39,375 bases of DNA from UBA8438 sp963934795 (lineage in GTDB: Bacteria > Acidobacteriota > Vicinamibacteria > Vicinamibacterales > UBA8438). This document shows, in pieces, positions 15,750 to 24,133 of the stretch (its first letter is position 1; each line of letters starts with the position of its first letter). Position numbers and translations under genes: made by a program. Under the pieces are notes generated by a model. That model had not been told where the DNA came from, made no database searches, and worked only from the letters and a program-made list of their open reading frames with translations. Location: assembly GCA_963934795.1 (NCBI GenBank), contig CAWWAF010000026.1:1-39375 (forward strand). Reading direction: 5' to 3'.

Positions 15750-16448
15750 CTACGGGACGGCGTGGACAATGCCGCGGCCCGATTGTGGGCGGTTGGTCGC
15801 CAGTGCAAGAAGCTTTTTCCAATGACGAAATGATGGTCGGTACCTGACATCCACGTTGCCGTATCCCGAAAACCGCAGCATCTCCGTGAGCGCCGTCATG
15901 GTCGGAATACCGCAGAGGTCGTAGGTCTGCTCGCCAGCTCGCTCGTCACCAGGAAAGAACGGCACCAGCGGATAACGCTCGTGGATGAACGGCAGCAGGA
16001 CGTGCGTCTCGCAGATCAGTAGCCGTCGGGTCACTTTGGCGATTCGTTCCAACGCGGCCATCGGGTTCCGTAGATGGTAAAACACGCCCAGAAACAGCAC
16101 GAGGTCGAATTGTCCCAGCGTGGTGGCGTCGAGGTCATGGATATCGAGATGCTGGTGCTCTACCCGTGAGCCGAGCCGTTCGTGCGCCGCCAGAAACTCG
16201 TCCATGCCGAACTTATCCCACGCGAATCGGTCAACCGCGAGCACTCGATCGGCGCCGCGTCGCTCACACTCGAATGAGAAGTACCCGTGCCAGGCACCGA
16301 TGTCTAGCACGCTCCAGCCGGTCAGGTCCTCGGGGATGCCGAGCAACCGCACGCGTCGTTCGAACCGCCGGCGTACCCGCCACTCTTTCGAAAAAGGGGC
16401 GGCACCAGAGTCCGGTTCCGATATGAACTGATGGGTTCGAGCTGACAC
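15750..16448 (-). CDS. class I SAM-dependent methyltransferase
   Basis: The 232-residue product has SAM motif I VLDIGAWHGYFSFE (47-60), an acidic motif II AVDRFAWDK, and the FDLVLFLGVFYHLRNP block. This last block is typical of the DUF1698/CmoB-like methyltransferases that act on tRNA wobble uridine or on small molecules. It lacks the N-terminal extension of true CmoB. The substrate is unknown. It starts at GTG 16448 and lies 42 bases behind actF on the same strand, so it may be read from the end of the act operon without being functionally linked. Confidence 0.82.
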   Translation of the reverse strand: MSARTHQFISEPDSGAAPFSKEWRVRRRFERRVRLLGIPEDLTGWSVLDIGAWHGYFSFECERRGADRVLAVDRFAWDKFGMDEFLAAHERLGSRVEHQHLDIHDLDATTLGQFDLVLFLGVFYHLRNPMAALERIAKVTRRLLICETHVLLPFIHERYPLVPFFPGDERAGEQTYDLCGIPTMTALTEMLRFSGYGNVDVRYRPSFRHWKKLLALATNRPQSGRGIVHAVP

Positions 16449-16490
16449 GAGACACTCATGCGGTCGAAACAGCCGAGGATAACATGGCGA

Positions 16491-17741
16491 CTAGTGTAGG
16501 TGATGCGCCGCGGGATGGGCGGACGCGGGCCCCAGTCGAGGGTCGGAGAGCGGCACCACCGGGAATACCGTGAGGAAGGTCGAGTAGCTCCACCCAAAGA
16601 GACCCGCGGTTCCGAGGGTCACGAGGATTTCGATGGGGCCCAGCGGCAGGCCCTCGCCGTGCCAGAGCGAGGGCGAGACCAGGATGAAGCGCTCCAGCCA
16701 CATGCCGACGAAGCACACGATCGCGATCGCGGCCAACGCGCGGGGCGTGGTCTTGACCCGGCGGCTCAGCAGGACAACGAACGGAATGACAAAGGCCATC
16801 GCAAACACAGTCCAGGCCACCGGCGCCCACGCGCCGTGCATCCGGTGATAGATGAATTCGGTTTCCTCGGCCAGGTCGCCGTACCAGATGACCAGATACT
16901 GGGACCAGAAGAGGTAGGCCCAGAGAATGGAGAAACCGAACAACAGCTTGCCGACGTCGTGCAGCTGATGTGGGCCGATGTACTCCGTCAAATGCAGCCG
17001 CTCCCGTGACCAGACGGCGATCACGGCGAGAAATGCGAACCCGATGAAGAGATTGCCAATGAAGTAGAAGCCGCCGGCCAGGGTCGAGAACCAGTGCGGG
17101 TCGAGCGACATGAAGAAGTCGAACGCAACCAAGGTGAATACCCACCCGTAGGCGATCAGAATCGCCGGGGCGAGCCGTCCCTGTGCCCGTTGTGAGGCGT
17201 CCTGTTCTTGCTTCAGGCCCCGCCACCCTGCGATCAGCCGTCGTGAGAGTCCAGACGCCGGGTGGTCGCCCGACTCGTCGAGCTGCCCGATGTCGGGACG
17301 CAGGGAGTGGCGCACGTATGACAGGCTCAGCCCGCCGAGAAGCAGGGCACCCAGGATCTGGCGAGTGACCAGAAAGGGAATGTTGAGCCACGCCTGTTTG
17401 GAGGCGACTGGTTCGTGCACCCATGGCATCCAGCTGTGCGCGCCAGCCAGCAGCACCAGCAACAGGACGAACGAGATGGGGAGGAACGCCGCGGTGGCCT
17501 CTGACGTCCTCTTCAGGGCCCGACCCCATCGTGATGAGGTCACCTGCATGATGGCGGAGATAGCGACGCCGGCCTGAGCCAGGCCACCGAAAAACAGAAA
17601 ATTGACCAGGAGCGACTGCCAGGCCCGGATGCTGTCTCCCAACATGAGGCCGTAGAGAAACGCCGCCCCCCCCACCACCGCTGCGCCCAGGCACAGGCTC
17701 CGGGTGCGGTCCGAGACGACTGGGGTGCCGACAGGAATCAT
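16491..17741 (-). CDS. actF: alternative complex III subunit ActF
   Basis: This 416-residue integral membrane protein has about ten helices and the family patterns NFLFFGGLAQAGVAISAI near the N-terminus and KLLFGFSILWAYLFWSQYLVIWYG in the middle. ActF is an NrfD/PsrC-like subunit of alternative complex III, paralogous to ActC. Its membrane helices may take part in proton translocation. It starts at ATG 17741, directly against the actE stop. The C-terminus ends in a histidine-rich tail (PAAHHLH). It is the last act gene; no actG was found. Confidence 0.92.
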   Translation of the reverse strand: MIPVGTPVVSDRTRSLCLGAAVVGGAAFLYGLMLGDSIRAWQSLLVNFLFFGGLAQAGVAISAIMQVTSSRWGRALKRTSEATAAFLPISFVLLLVLLAGAHSWMPWVHEPVASKQAWLNIPFLVTRQILGALLLGGLSLSYVRHSLRPDIGQLDESGDHPASGLSRRLIAGWRGLKQEQDASQRAQGRLAPAILIAYGWVFTLVAFDFFMSLDPHWFSTLAGGFYFIGNLFIGFAFLAVIAVWSRERLHLTEYIGPHQLHDVGKLLFGFSILWAYLFWSQYLVIWYGDLAEETEFIYHRMHGAWAPVAWTVFAMAFVIPFVVLLSRRVKTTPRALAAIAIVCFVGMWLERFILVSPSLWHGEGLPLGPIEILVTLGTAGLFGWSYSTFLTVFPVVPLSDPRLGPASAHPAAHHLH

Positions 17742-18245
17742 CTACTGGGTACTCGCGACTTCAAAGGTCTTCACGTAGTGCACGAGCGACCAGCGCTCGC
17801 GCACGCTCATGGAGTGTGCGAACGGCGGCATGCTTCGGCCACCTTCTCGGATGATGGCGTAGATCCACCCATCGGTGTAGTCCTGGACATAGGGCAGGGC
17901 CAAGTTTGGCATCCGCGCAAAATGCTCGGCGATTTGACCATCACCCTGCCCGGAGGCCCCGTGGCACACCGCACAGTACACGTCGTACATCTGTTGTCCG
18001 GCGGCGCGGGACTCCGACGTATTGGGCACCGGGTTGGGCAAGTGCTGGGACTCGATGCGATCGCGTAACCGCACGCCATCCACCGCAATCGTGTCGTCCG
18101 CTGGCTCCCGTGTGTCGACCTGTGGGAGCACGACTGGCCCCGTGTGCATGTTGCGCATGAATGGCAGCTGCGCTAACGCGACGGTGCTGCCCACGGTCAG
18201 CACCGCAGCCAGCACGCTCAGTCCGATGCGAGACGTTGGTCTCAT
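17742..18245 (-). CDS. actE: alternative complex III mono-haem cytochrome subunit ActE
   Basis: The 167-residue product has an N-terminal export signal ending near ALAQ (26). It has one haem c site, CAVCH (91-95), and the likely axial methionine at 139 in the SMPPF motif. ActE carries electrons on the periplasmic side toward the acceptor cytochrome or oxidase. In characterised complexes the mature N-terminus is a lipid-bearing cysteine; here there is no cysteine before the haem motif. The protein should therefore be soluble or held only by its partners or an uncleaved signal. The start codon overlaps the actD stop by four bases (ATGA). Confidence 0.93.
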   Translation of the reverse strand: MRPTSRIGLSVLAAVLTVGSTVALAQLPFMRNMHTGPVVLPQVDTREPADDTIAVDGVRLRDRIESQHLPNPVPNTSESRAAGQQMYDVYCAVCHGASGQGDGQIAEHFARMPNLALPYVQDYTDGWIYAIIREGGRSMPPFAHSMSVRERWSLVHYVKTFEVASTQ

Positions 18246-18745
18246 CCCTTGATCTCCTCGGCGCCATGGCGCTCCAGACTGGCGCGCACCGCGTCAGCGT
18301 CGGACGGGCGGCAGGTGACACTGATACCGGTCTTGTCGTTGGTGAAGCGATCGTCAGGCGCCGCCGAGCCGGTCATGCGCGGCACCCCGGCCAACCACAG
18401 GAATGAGGCCATACCGCCGACGGCAGCAAACAGGATGGTCAACTCGAACGCGATGACCACGAACGGCGGGATGGAGATGAGCGGTTTGCCGCCCGTGATC
18501 ATCGGCCAATCAAGCACTGTGTAGATTGGAAACAGAAAGCCCGTCGCGCATCCCAGGATTCCGCCAATGAGGACGACGGTCCGGATGGGGCTGATGTCGG
18601 TGTGCAGCACCTGGTCGAGTGCGTGGTCCGGTACCGGCGAATAGGCCACGACCTTACCCAGGCCGCCATCCAGCACGGCCCGCGCTCCTGCCGCGGCCTG
18701 GGCGCCGCCATCGAAGATACCGAGAATTTCAGTGGTTTCTGCCAT
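18242..18745 (-). CDS. actD: alternative complex III subunit ActD
   Basis: The 167-residue product belongs to DUF3341. An N-terminal domain with GIFDGGAQAAAGARAVLDGG precedes two membrane helices (about 55-80 and 95-120), with PIYTVLDWPMITGGKPLISIPPF-type sequence between and around them. ActD is a small scaffold subunit of alternative complex III at the cytoplasmic face and membrane. It lies 9 bases after actC and overlaps actE. Confidence 0.92.
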   Translation of the reverse strand: MAETTEILGIFDGGAQAAAGARAVLDGGLGKVVAYSPVPDHALDQVLHTDISPIRTVVLIGGILGCATGFLFPIYTVLDWPMITGGKPLISIPPFVVIAFELTILFAAVGGMASFLWLAGVPRMTGSAAPDDRFTNDKTGISVTCRPSDADAVRASLERHGAEEIKG

Positions 18746-18754
18746 CGTGCTCGA

Positions 18755-20074
18755 TCAGGAATTGGCCGGGTCCGCTCCGGCTGGCTGTTCCAGCGATTCC
18801 TTCATCTCGGTAATGGATATCGCCGGAAAGTTCTTGATGAACAGCAGGAACAACGTGAAGAACAAACCGAATGAGCCGATCGTGATTGCCCCTTCGACCC
18901 AGGTCGGCTGATAGACGCCGGCCCAGTTGGCGGGGTCGAAGTCATGCGACAGGGAGCTCACGATGATGACGTAGCGCTCGAGCCACATCCCGATATTGAC
19001 AAAGATCGACAGCACGAAGAGCGCCTTCAGGTTCGTCCGAAACGCCTTGATGAACAGCAGCAACGGCAGAATCACGTTGCAGGTGAACATCATCCAGCTG
19101 TAACCCCAGTACTGTCCGAACATGCGGTCGTAGAACGTCCCCTGCTCGAAGATGTTTCCGCTATACCAGGCGACGAAGAACTCGGTGAGATAGGCGTAGC
19201 CGACGATCAGCGACGTGGTGAGCATCAACTTCGCGAGGTTCTCGAAGTGATGCACCGTGATGTAGCTCTCTAGCTTGAAGACCCGCCGCATCGGCAGCAG
19301 CAGGGTGATCACCATCGCGATGCCGGAAAAAATCGCGCCGGCCACGAAATAGGGCGCAAAAATCGTGCTGTGCCACCCCGGCAAGATCGCCATCGCGAAG
19401 TCCCAGGAGACGACGCTGTGCACGGAAACGACCAACGGGGTGGCGAGGGCCGCGAAGAACCCGTAGAGCGCCGCGTGGTGCTGCCACTGGCGAGTGGTGC
19501 CGCGCCAGCCGAGGGCCAAGACCTTATAGATGGGCTGGCGCCAGTCTTTGATTCGGTCCCTCGCCGCGGCGATATCCGGCATCAGTCCGAGGTAGAGGAA
19601 CATCGCGCTGACGGTCAAATAGGTCGAAATGGCGAACAGGTCCCACACGAGCGGGGACCTGAAATTCACCCAGAGTTGCCGCTCATTGGGATACGGGATG
19701 AGCCAGTAGAAGAACCACGGCCGTCCGATGTGGATGATGGGAAATAGTCCGGCCGTCATGACCGCGAACACGGTCATCGCTTCAGCGGCGCGGGCGACAG
19801 CGGTCCGCCAGCGGGCGCGGAAGAGAAAGAGGACGGCCGAAATCAGCGTGCCGGAGTGGGCAATCCCGACCCAGAACACGAAGTCCGTGATGTAGATGCC
19901 CCAGAGAATCGGGTGCTCGTAACCGGCGACGCCAAGGCCGGTACGGGCCTGGTAGAGGAAGGCATACAGACCCACCAGGGCCAACGAGATCGCGAGCACG
20001 ACGCCTCCGTACCACAGGGGGCCGGGGGCGCGGAGCGTGCGCAGGATGTCGTCGTTGATCTTCGCGAAACTCAT
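18755..20074 (-). CDS. actC: alternative complex III membrane subunit ActC, NrfD-like
   Basis: From ATG 20074 the product is 439 residues with about ten membrane helices of the NrfD/PsrC family. Signature stretches include GVVLAISLALVGLYAF, FWVGIAHSGTLISAVLFL, and GYSWMMFTCNVILPLLLF. ActC binds quinol near the periplasmic side and passes electrons to the iron-sulphur clusters of ActB. A TTG two codons upstream (20080) is an alternative start. The gap to actB is 23 bases. The next genes are actD, actE and actF. Confidence 0.94.
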   Translation of the reverse strand: MSFAKINDDILRTLRAPGPLWYGGVVLAISLALVGLYAFLYQARTGLGVAGYEHPILWGIYITDFVFWVGIAHSGTLISAVLFLFRARWRTAVARAAEAMTVFAVMTAGLFPIIHIGRPWFFYWLIPYPNERQLWVNFRSPLVWDLFAISTYLTVSAMFLYLGLMPDIAAARDRIKDWRQPIYKVLALGWRGTTRQWQHHAALYGFFAALATPLVVSVHSVVSWDFAMAILPGWHSTIFAPYFVAGAIFSGIAMVITLLLPMRRVFKLESYITVHHFENLAKLMLTTSLIVGYAYLTEFFVAWYSGNIFEQGTFYDRMFGQYWGYSWMMFTCNVILPLLLFIKAFRTNLKALFVLSIFVNIGMWLERYVIIVSSLSHDFDPANWAGVYQPTWVEGAITIGSFGLFFTLFLLFIKNFPAISITEMKESLEQPAGADPANS

Positions 20075-20097
20075 GACCAAGTGTCGGCTGGTGCTCG

Positions 20098-23000
20098 TCA
20101 GGCGTCCGGCGTGACCTTCTTCAAGTAGGTCACTGCCGGTCGTGTGTTGAACTCAGCAAGTGCGTGATAGGCGCGAGCGTCGTTGCCCAACTGTGACACG
20201 CGGCTCCCCGGGTCGTTCATGTCCCCGAACACGATCGCCTGGGCCGGGCAACTCTGCTCACAGGCCGAGGTCACGTCGCCGTCCTGTACCGGCCGTCCTT
20301 CGTCACGTGCTGTCTCCTTGCCGGCTTGGATCCGCTGCACGCAGAAGGTGCACTTCTCCATGACGCCGTCGCTGCGACCGGTCACGTCCGGGTTGAGCTG
20401 CAAATTGAGCGGCGACTCAAATTCGGGTAGGAACCAGTTGAAACGGCGCACCTTGTAGGGGCAGTTGTTCGAGCAATACCGGGTGCCGACGCAACGGTTG
20501 TACACCTGGGCGTTGAGGCCCTCTTCCGTGTGATAGGTGGCGAACACAGGACACACCGTTTCACAGGGGGCATGGTCGCAGTGCTGGCAGAGCATCGGGA
20601 GGAACCGGTTGTCCGGTCCGTCACTGCCGGGGGCTGGCTCGTCAAAGCGCTCGATACGCAGCCACGACATGGTGCGGCCGCGGCGCATACGGTCGGCGCC
20701 CATCACGGGGATGTTGTTCTCGGCGTAACACGCGGCCACGCAGGCATTGCACCCATTGCAGGCGTCGAGATCGATCGACATCCCCCAGCGGTGTACGGGG
20801 TGGTCGTGGTCTGGATGCAGGCTGAAGTGCTCTTCTTCTGGATGGACGTCGCCGGCCACGAGTGCCGCCAAGGACACGGACTGGGCCATCTCACGGCCGT
20901 CCTGGTCGAAGCCGTGTTGCAGGCGTGGAATCGGTCGCTCCAACTGGCGGGCGGTCAGGTCGACCCCAGTGCCAGTCCATCGCACGCCCCCAGAGGCGGC
21001 CTCAGGTTGAGCGGAGAGCAGGGCGACCGGGTTGACCCCTCGATTGTCGGCGTAGCGTCCGAAGTTGGTGTGGCCCTGCCCGATGGCGATCGCTACGACG
21101 CCAGAGGCAAGATGGGGGTTGATGATGACGCTCGCGTCAACCTGCCCGTGGTCCGACTCCACGGCGACCATCTGGCCCTCTCCGGCGCCGATGGCGGCGG
21201 CCGTCTCGGCCGTCATTTCGACCCCGGTTCCCCAGGTCGTCTTGAGCATCGGGTCCGGAATTTCCTGAAGCCACGGCCGATTCGCACCTCGGCCATCGAA
21301 GAAGTGCAACGACGGATAGGCGATAAGCGCGTATGACCGCGACGGCCCGGGCGGTGACAGTGCCGCGGTCAAGTCGGTGTCGAAAACCTCGGGGAGTAGG
21401 TTGACCTCAACCGGTTCGACCGCGAGCGTGGTTCCACCACGGCGGAGGGCGTCGGCCCAGTAGCCTTCGAAGTCTGGCTCCTCGGCCGCCGTGTCGCTCT
21501 CAGCGCCGTCGGTCTCGCCCGCCACCGGTTCGGGCTGGGGCTGCATCGCCTGCCAGGTATTGCGCAGATACCGGTAGAAACCGCCGCGACGCGGGAAGTT
21601 GGCCGCCGTGTCGCCTCCCAGGGCCCGTCCCACCGCGATCATGACATCGCCGGCGTGGCGTGTGTCGAAGACTGGCTGCATGGTGGGTTGCAGTAGTCCG
21701 TACACCCCCCGCCTCGGGTTACTGTCGCCCCACGATTCAAGCGCGGTGTGGGTGGGGAGCAGGAGATCGGCGTGCGCGGTGGTTTCGTCCGGCAGGCTCG
21801 ACAGGCTGATGACGAACGGCACCTCACCCAGCGCGCCAGCGAAGTCGGCCTCGCCCGGCATCGCAAAGACCGGGTTCACGTTGTAGATGATCGCGAGCTC
21901 GATGTCACCGGCGCGCATCGAGTCGCCCAGCGCCTGCATATCTGCGTAGGTGGAGGCGTCCAGGGTCGAGGCCGCGCCGAAGTCCACCGTTCGTCCGACA
22001 TTGCCGGCGACGTAGTTGAGCAGGGCGACCGTGGACGCCGTCGCCGTGGCGTTCGCGCCGGAGACGCCGACCCCGCCGCCTACTGCCAGACTGCGTCCGG
22101 GGCCGCGAGCTGGGTCCGAGAACTCGCGGGCCAGGTTTCGAATCAGGTCCGCCGACAGGCCGGTTGCCGTGGCCACGGTGTCTGGCGACACGGAGGAGAC
22201 CAAGGTCGCGATCGCGTCCAGGGTCTCGGGAGGTACCCCTTGTGCGCGTTGCTCGGCGATGATGGTCTGTATCATGGCCGCCGCCACCAGACCTTCCGTT
22301 TCAGGCGACACGGCATGCCACTCGTCGGCACTGGCACCGGTCATCGACAGCCGGGGCTCGATCTGGACAAACCGCGCCTTCTCGCCGTTTCGTACCCGCC
22401 GCTGGCCGGCGTGATCGCGCGCGTAGCCCACCGGAGAACTGAACGTCTCCAGGAAGTCGGCGCCGAACGAGATGAGATAGTCCGCGTTCGCAAAGTCGTA
22501 GTGCGGCACTTCGGCCCGTCCGAACAGCTGTCGATTCGACTCCCGTGTTGCCTCGTAGGCGAACGGTTCGTAGCGGACCCAACGGGCGCCGCCCAAGGAC
22601 TCCACCCAGGTCGCTGTGAGGGCCGCCATGGTGCCGGTCAGCGGTGGAGTGATCACCGCGATCCTGTCTCCGCGGCCTGCGTCGCGGAGCGCCTGCACCC
22701 GGTCAACCAGATCCTGCTGCGCGTCTTCCCATGGCAGCGCGTCGAGCACGCTCTGTCCGGCGGCTGCGTTGGTGACCCGGCGCCGCTGGGGGCCGGGAAT
22801 GCGATCCGGATTGTAGAGGCCCTGGAGCGAGGACTGTCCGCGAACGCACAGTCCACCCCGGTTGATGGGGTGCTCTGGGTTGCCCTCAATTTTTACCGCG
22901 CGACCCTCGCGGGTGCGCACCAGGGTGCCGCAACCGGCCGGGCATTCTCCGCACACGCTGGCATACCAGGTCGCGACGCCGGGGATGACGTCCTCCGGCG

Positions 23001-23139
23001 GAATGACGAATGGGATGATCTGCTCGGGGGTGATCGGCGAACAGGCGGAGATCGCCACCGCCGGCCCGGCGCTGCCGAGCACCTTCAGGAACGTCCGGCG
23101 TTCGACCACCTCGATGAGCGATGAGCTGCCCTGCTTCAC
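20098..23139 (-). CDS. actB: alternative complex III iron-sulphur subunit ActB
   Basis: The 1013-residue product has a twin-arginine signal (RRTFLK, 14-19) followed by a lipobox-like ISAC with Cys33. A large molybdopterin-oxidoreductase-like domain follows, which in known ActB holds no cofactor, though CGECPAGC (63-70) is kept. A C-terminal ferredoxin domain has four cysteine clusters, including CNGCNACVAAC, CQHCDHAPC, CSNNC and CTFC. It takes electrons from quinol at ActC and passes them on to the haems. GTG 23139 is preferred over GTG 23157 because the purine-rich GGGGAGGAAGG lies just ahead of it. Export by Tat and lipid anchoring are inferred. Confidence 0.94.
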   Translation of the reverse strand: MKQGSSSLIEVVERRTFLKVLGSAGPAVAISACSPITPEQIIPFVIPPEDVIPGVATWYASVCGECPAGCGTLVRTREGRAVKIEGNPEHPINRGGLCVRGQSSLQGLYNPDRIPGPQRRRVTNAAAGQSVLDALPWEDAQQDLVDRVQALRDAGRGDRIAVITPPLTGTMAALTATWVESLGGARWVRYEPFAYEATRESNRQLFGRAEVPHYDFANADYLISFGADFLETFSSPVGYARDHAGQRRVRNGEKARFVQIEPRLSMTGASADEWHAVSPETEGLVAAAMIQTIIAEQRAQGVPPETLDAIATLVSSVSPDTVATATGLSADLIRNLAREFSDPARGPGRSLAVGGGVGVSGANATATASTVALLNYVAGNVGRTVDFGAASTLDASTYADMQALGDSMRAGDIELAIIYNVNPVFAMPGEADFAGALGEVPFVISLSSLPDETTAHADLLLPTHTALESWGDSNPRRGVYGLLQPTMQPVFDTRHAGDVMIAVGRALGGDTAANFPRRGGFYRYLRNTWQAMQPQPEPVAGETDGAESDTAAEEPDFEGYWADALRRGGTTLAVEPVEVNLLPEVFDTDLTAALSPPGPSRSYALIAYPSLHFFDGRGANRPWLQEIPDPMLKTTWGTGVEMTAETAAAIGAGEGQMVAVESDHGQVDASVIINPHLASGVVAIAIGQGHTNFGRYADNRGVNPVALLSAQPEAASGGVRWTGTGVDLTARQLERPIPRLQHGFDQDGREMAQSVSLAALVAGDVHPEEEHFSLHPDHDHPVHRWGMSIDLDACNGCNACVAACYAENNIPVMGADRMRRGRTMSWLRIERFDEPAPGSDGPDNRFLPMLCQHCDHAPCETVCPVFATYHTEEGLNAQVYNRCVGTRYCSNNCPYKVRRFNWFLPEFESPLNLQLNPDVTGRSDGVMEKCTFCVQRIQAGKETARDEGRPVQDGDVTSACEQSCPAQAIVFGDMNDPGSRVSQLGNDARAYHALAEFNTRPAVTYLKKVTPDA

Positions 23140-23221
23140 GTGTTCCTTCCTCCCCACTCGCTGCTCTCGAATACCCGGCGGTCCAGTTGACCCGCCAAGC
23201 GCTGGCTACCGCGCGGCTGTC

Positions 23222-23818
23222 TCAGTAGTGGCATGCGAGGCAATCGCGGCTCGCCTCGCGTTCCTTGTGGCAGTCGAGACACCAGCCCATGCTGAGCGAT
23301 TCGACTTGCACGGCCGCTTCCATGGCGGCCACGTCGCCGTGACAATCGGCGCAGTTTACGCCAGCCCGGATATGCGGCTTGTGCGAGAACCGTACGTGGT
23401 CCGGCAAGTCGTGGACTCGCACCCACGGAATAGGTTCCTTGTTGTCCCAGTATTCCAAGACCTTGACGATTTCCGGCTGCTCGCTCAGTACCGTCTGGTG
23501 GCAACCGGCACACCGCTGCACCGACGGAATTCCCGCCACCGGTCCCCGGCGTGCATAGGCGTGGCAAAACTGGCAATCGATCCCGATCTCAGCGACGTGG
23601 TGCGCGTGGCTGAAGTCGATGGGTTGTGCGGCCGGGTCGACTGGGCCGCCGGTGGCCGTAGCACCCTCATCCATGTTCGGCGATGTGGCGTCGGCCGGCG
23701 GGTCGGGCTCCGGTGTCTGGGCGCCAAACAGCGTGTACGCCCCCGTGACAAGAAACACCCCGAGCGCGCAGGTCACCGCCAGCGTGGCCGGTCGGGCGTT
23801 CTTGGGGCGCACAGTCAT
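23222..23818 (-). CDS. actA: alternative complex III pentahaem cytochrome ActA
   Basis: The 198-residue product has an N-terminal membrane anchor (about 12-33). It has five CxxCH haem c sites at 82-86, 103-107, 156-160, 180-184 and 193-197, as known for ActA. Additional histidines (HAHH, FSHKPH) can serve as axial ligands. It is the electron-exit cytochrome of the complex on the periplasmic side. ATG 23818 is chosen because the upstream frame to 23953 would start at or before the predicted transcription start. It is the first gene of the act operon. The ribosome-binding site is weak. Confidence 0.93.
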   Translation of the reverse strand: MTVRPKNARPATLAVTCALGVFLVTGAYTLFGAQTPEPDPPADATSPNMDEGATATGGPVDPAAQPIDFSHAHHVAEIGIDCQFCHAYARRGPVAGIPSVQRCAGCHQTVLSEQPEIVKVLEYWDNKEPIPWVRVHDLPDHVRFSHKPHIRAGVNCADCHGDVAAMEAAVQVESLSMGWCLDCHKEREASRDCLACHY

Positions 23819-23956
23819 TTGAAGGGGCGTGAGTGAGACCGTCAGCGTAGTGGAATGTGCGTCTACAGTTGGGCCCCGCGAGGCCTGGGTCAATCTACCG
23901 CGTGGAAACAGGTGCCCTGCCTGAGGCGGGCCGCCACTGTCCCGGACAAGCACGGA

Positions 23957-23985
23957 ATCATACCGAACCGGGCCGGTCTCGCCAA
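23957..23985 (-). promoter_or_regulatory. promoter of the act operon
   Basis: On the minus strand TTGGCG (23980-23985) and TATGAT (23957-23962) are 17 bases apart, a good sigma70-type match. Transcription would begin near 23950, leaving about a 130-base leader before actA. Confidence 0.6.
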
Positions 23986-24018
23986 GGTTACTTTTTCTGC
24001 CGATTCCCGACAGGGCCG

Positions 24019-24048
24019 TTGACCACCCTGTAACCCCTCAGGTACAGT
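24019..24048 (+). promoter_or_regulatory. promoter of the mono-haem propeller gene
   Basis: TTGACC (24019-24024) and TACAGT (24043-24048) are 18 bases apart. The predicted start near 24055 leaves about 79 bases to ATG 24134 and rules out the in-frame GTG at 24047 as the translation start. Confidence 0.6.
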
Positions 24049-24133
24049 GTCCGCTCAAGCCGCATCCGTAGCGCGTCGAAGGTCTGGTGGACGTCCGCAT
24101 GATCCGGGTGTGGCGGGGAGACAGAGAATAGAG

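Larger units (their letters stand above)
23819..24133. other. 315-base divergent promoter region, actA and propeller gene
   Basis: No gene is supported here. It holds one sigma70-like promoter on each strand (23957-23985 minus, 24019-24048 plus), with -35 boxes only about 33 bases apart. Leaders of about 130 and 79 bases follow. A shared regulator could bind between them, but no clear operator was seen. Confidence 0.6.

Noticed and set aside
15509..15822. Short open frames between the dehydrogenase and methyltransferase genes
   Set aside because: They are arginine- and proline-rich with no ribosome-binding site or family likeness; the gap appears to be non-coding.
21748..23124. Long plus-strand open frame opposite actB (458 codons)
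   Set aside because: It lies fully antisense to a gene with clear iron-sulphur motifs, has low-complexity R/G/H-rich content, and arises from GC-rich third positions.
23819..23953. Longer ActA beginning at 23953
   Set aside because: The predicted transcription start is near 23950 and the extension hides the natural membrane anchor at ATG 23818.
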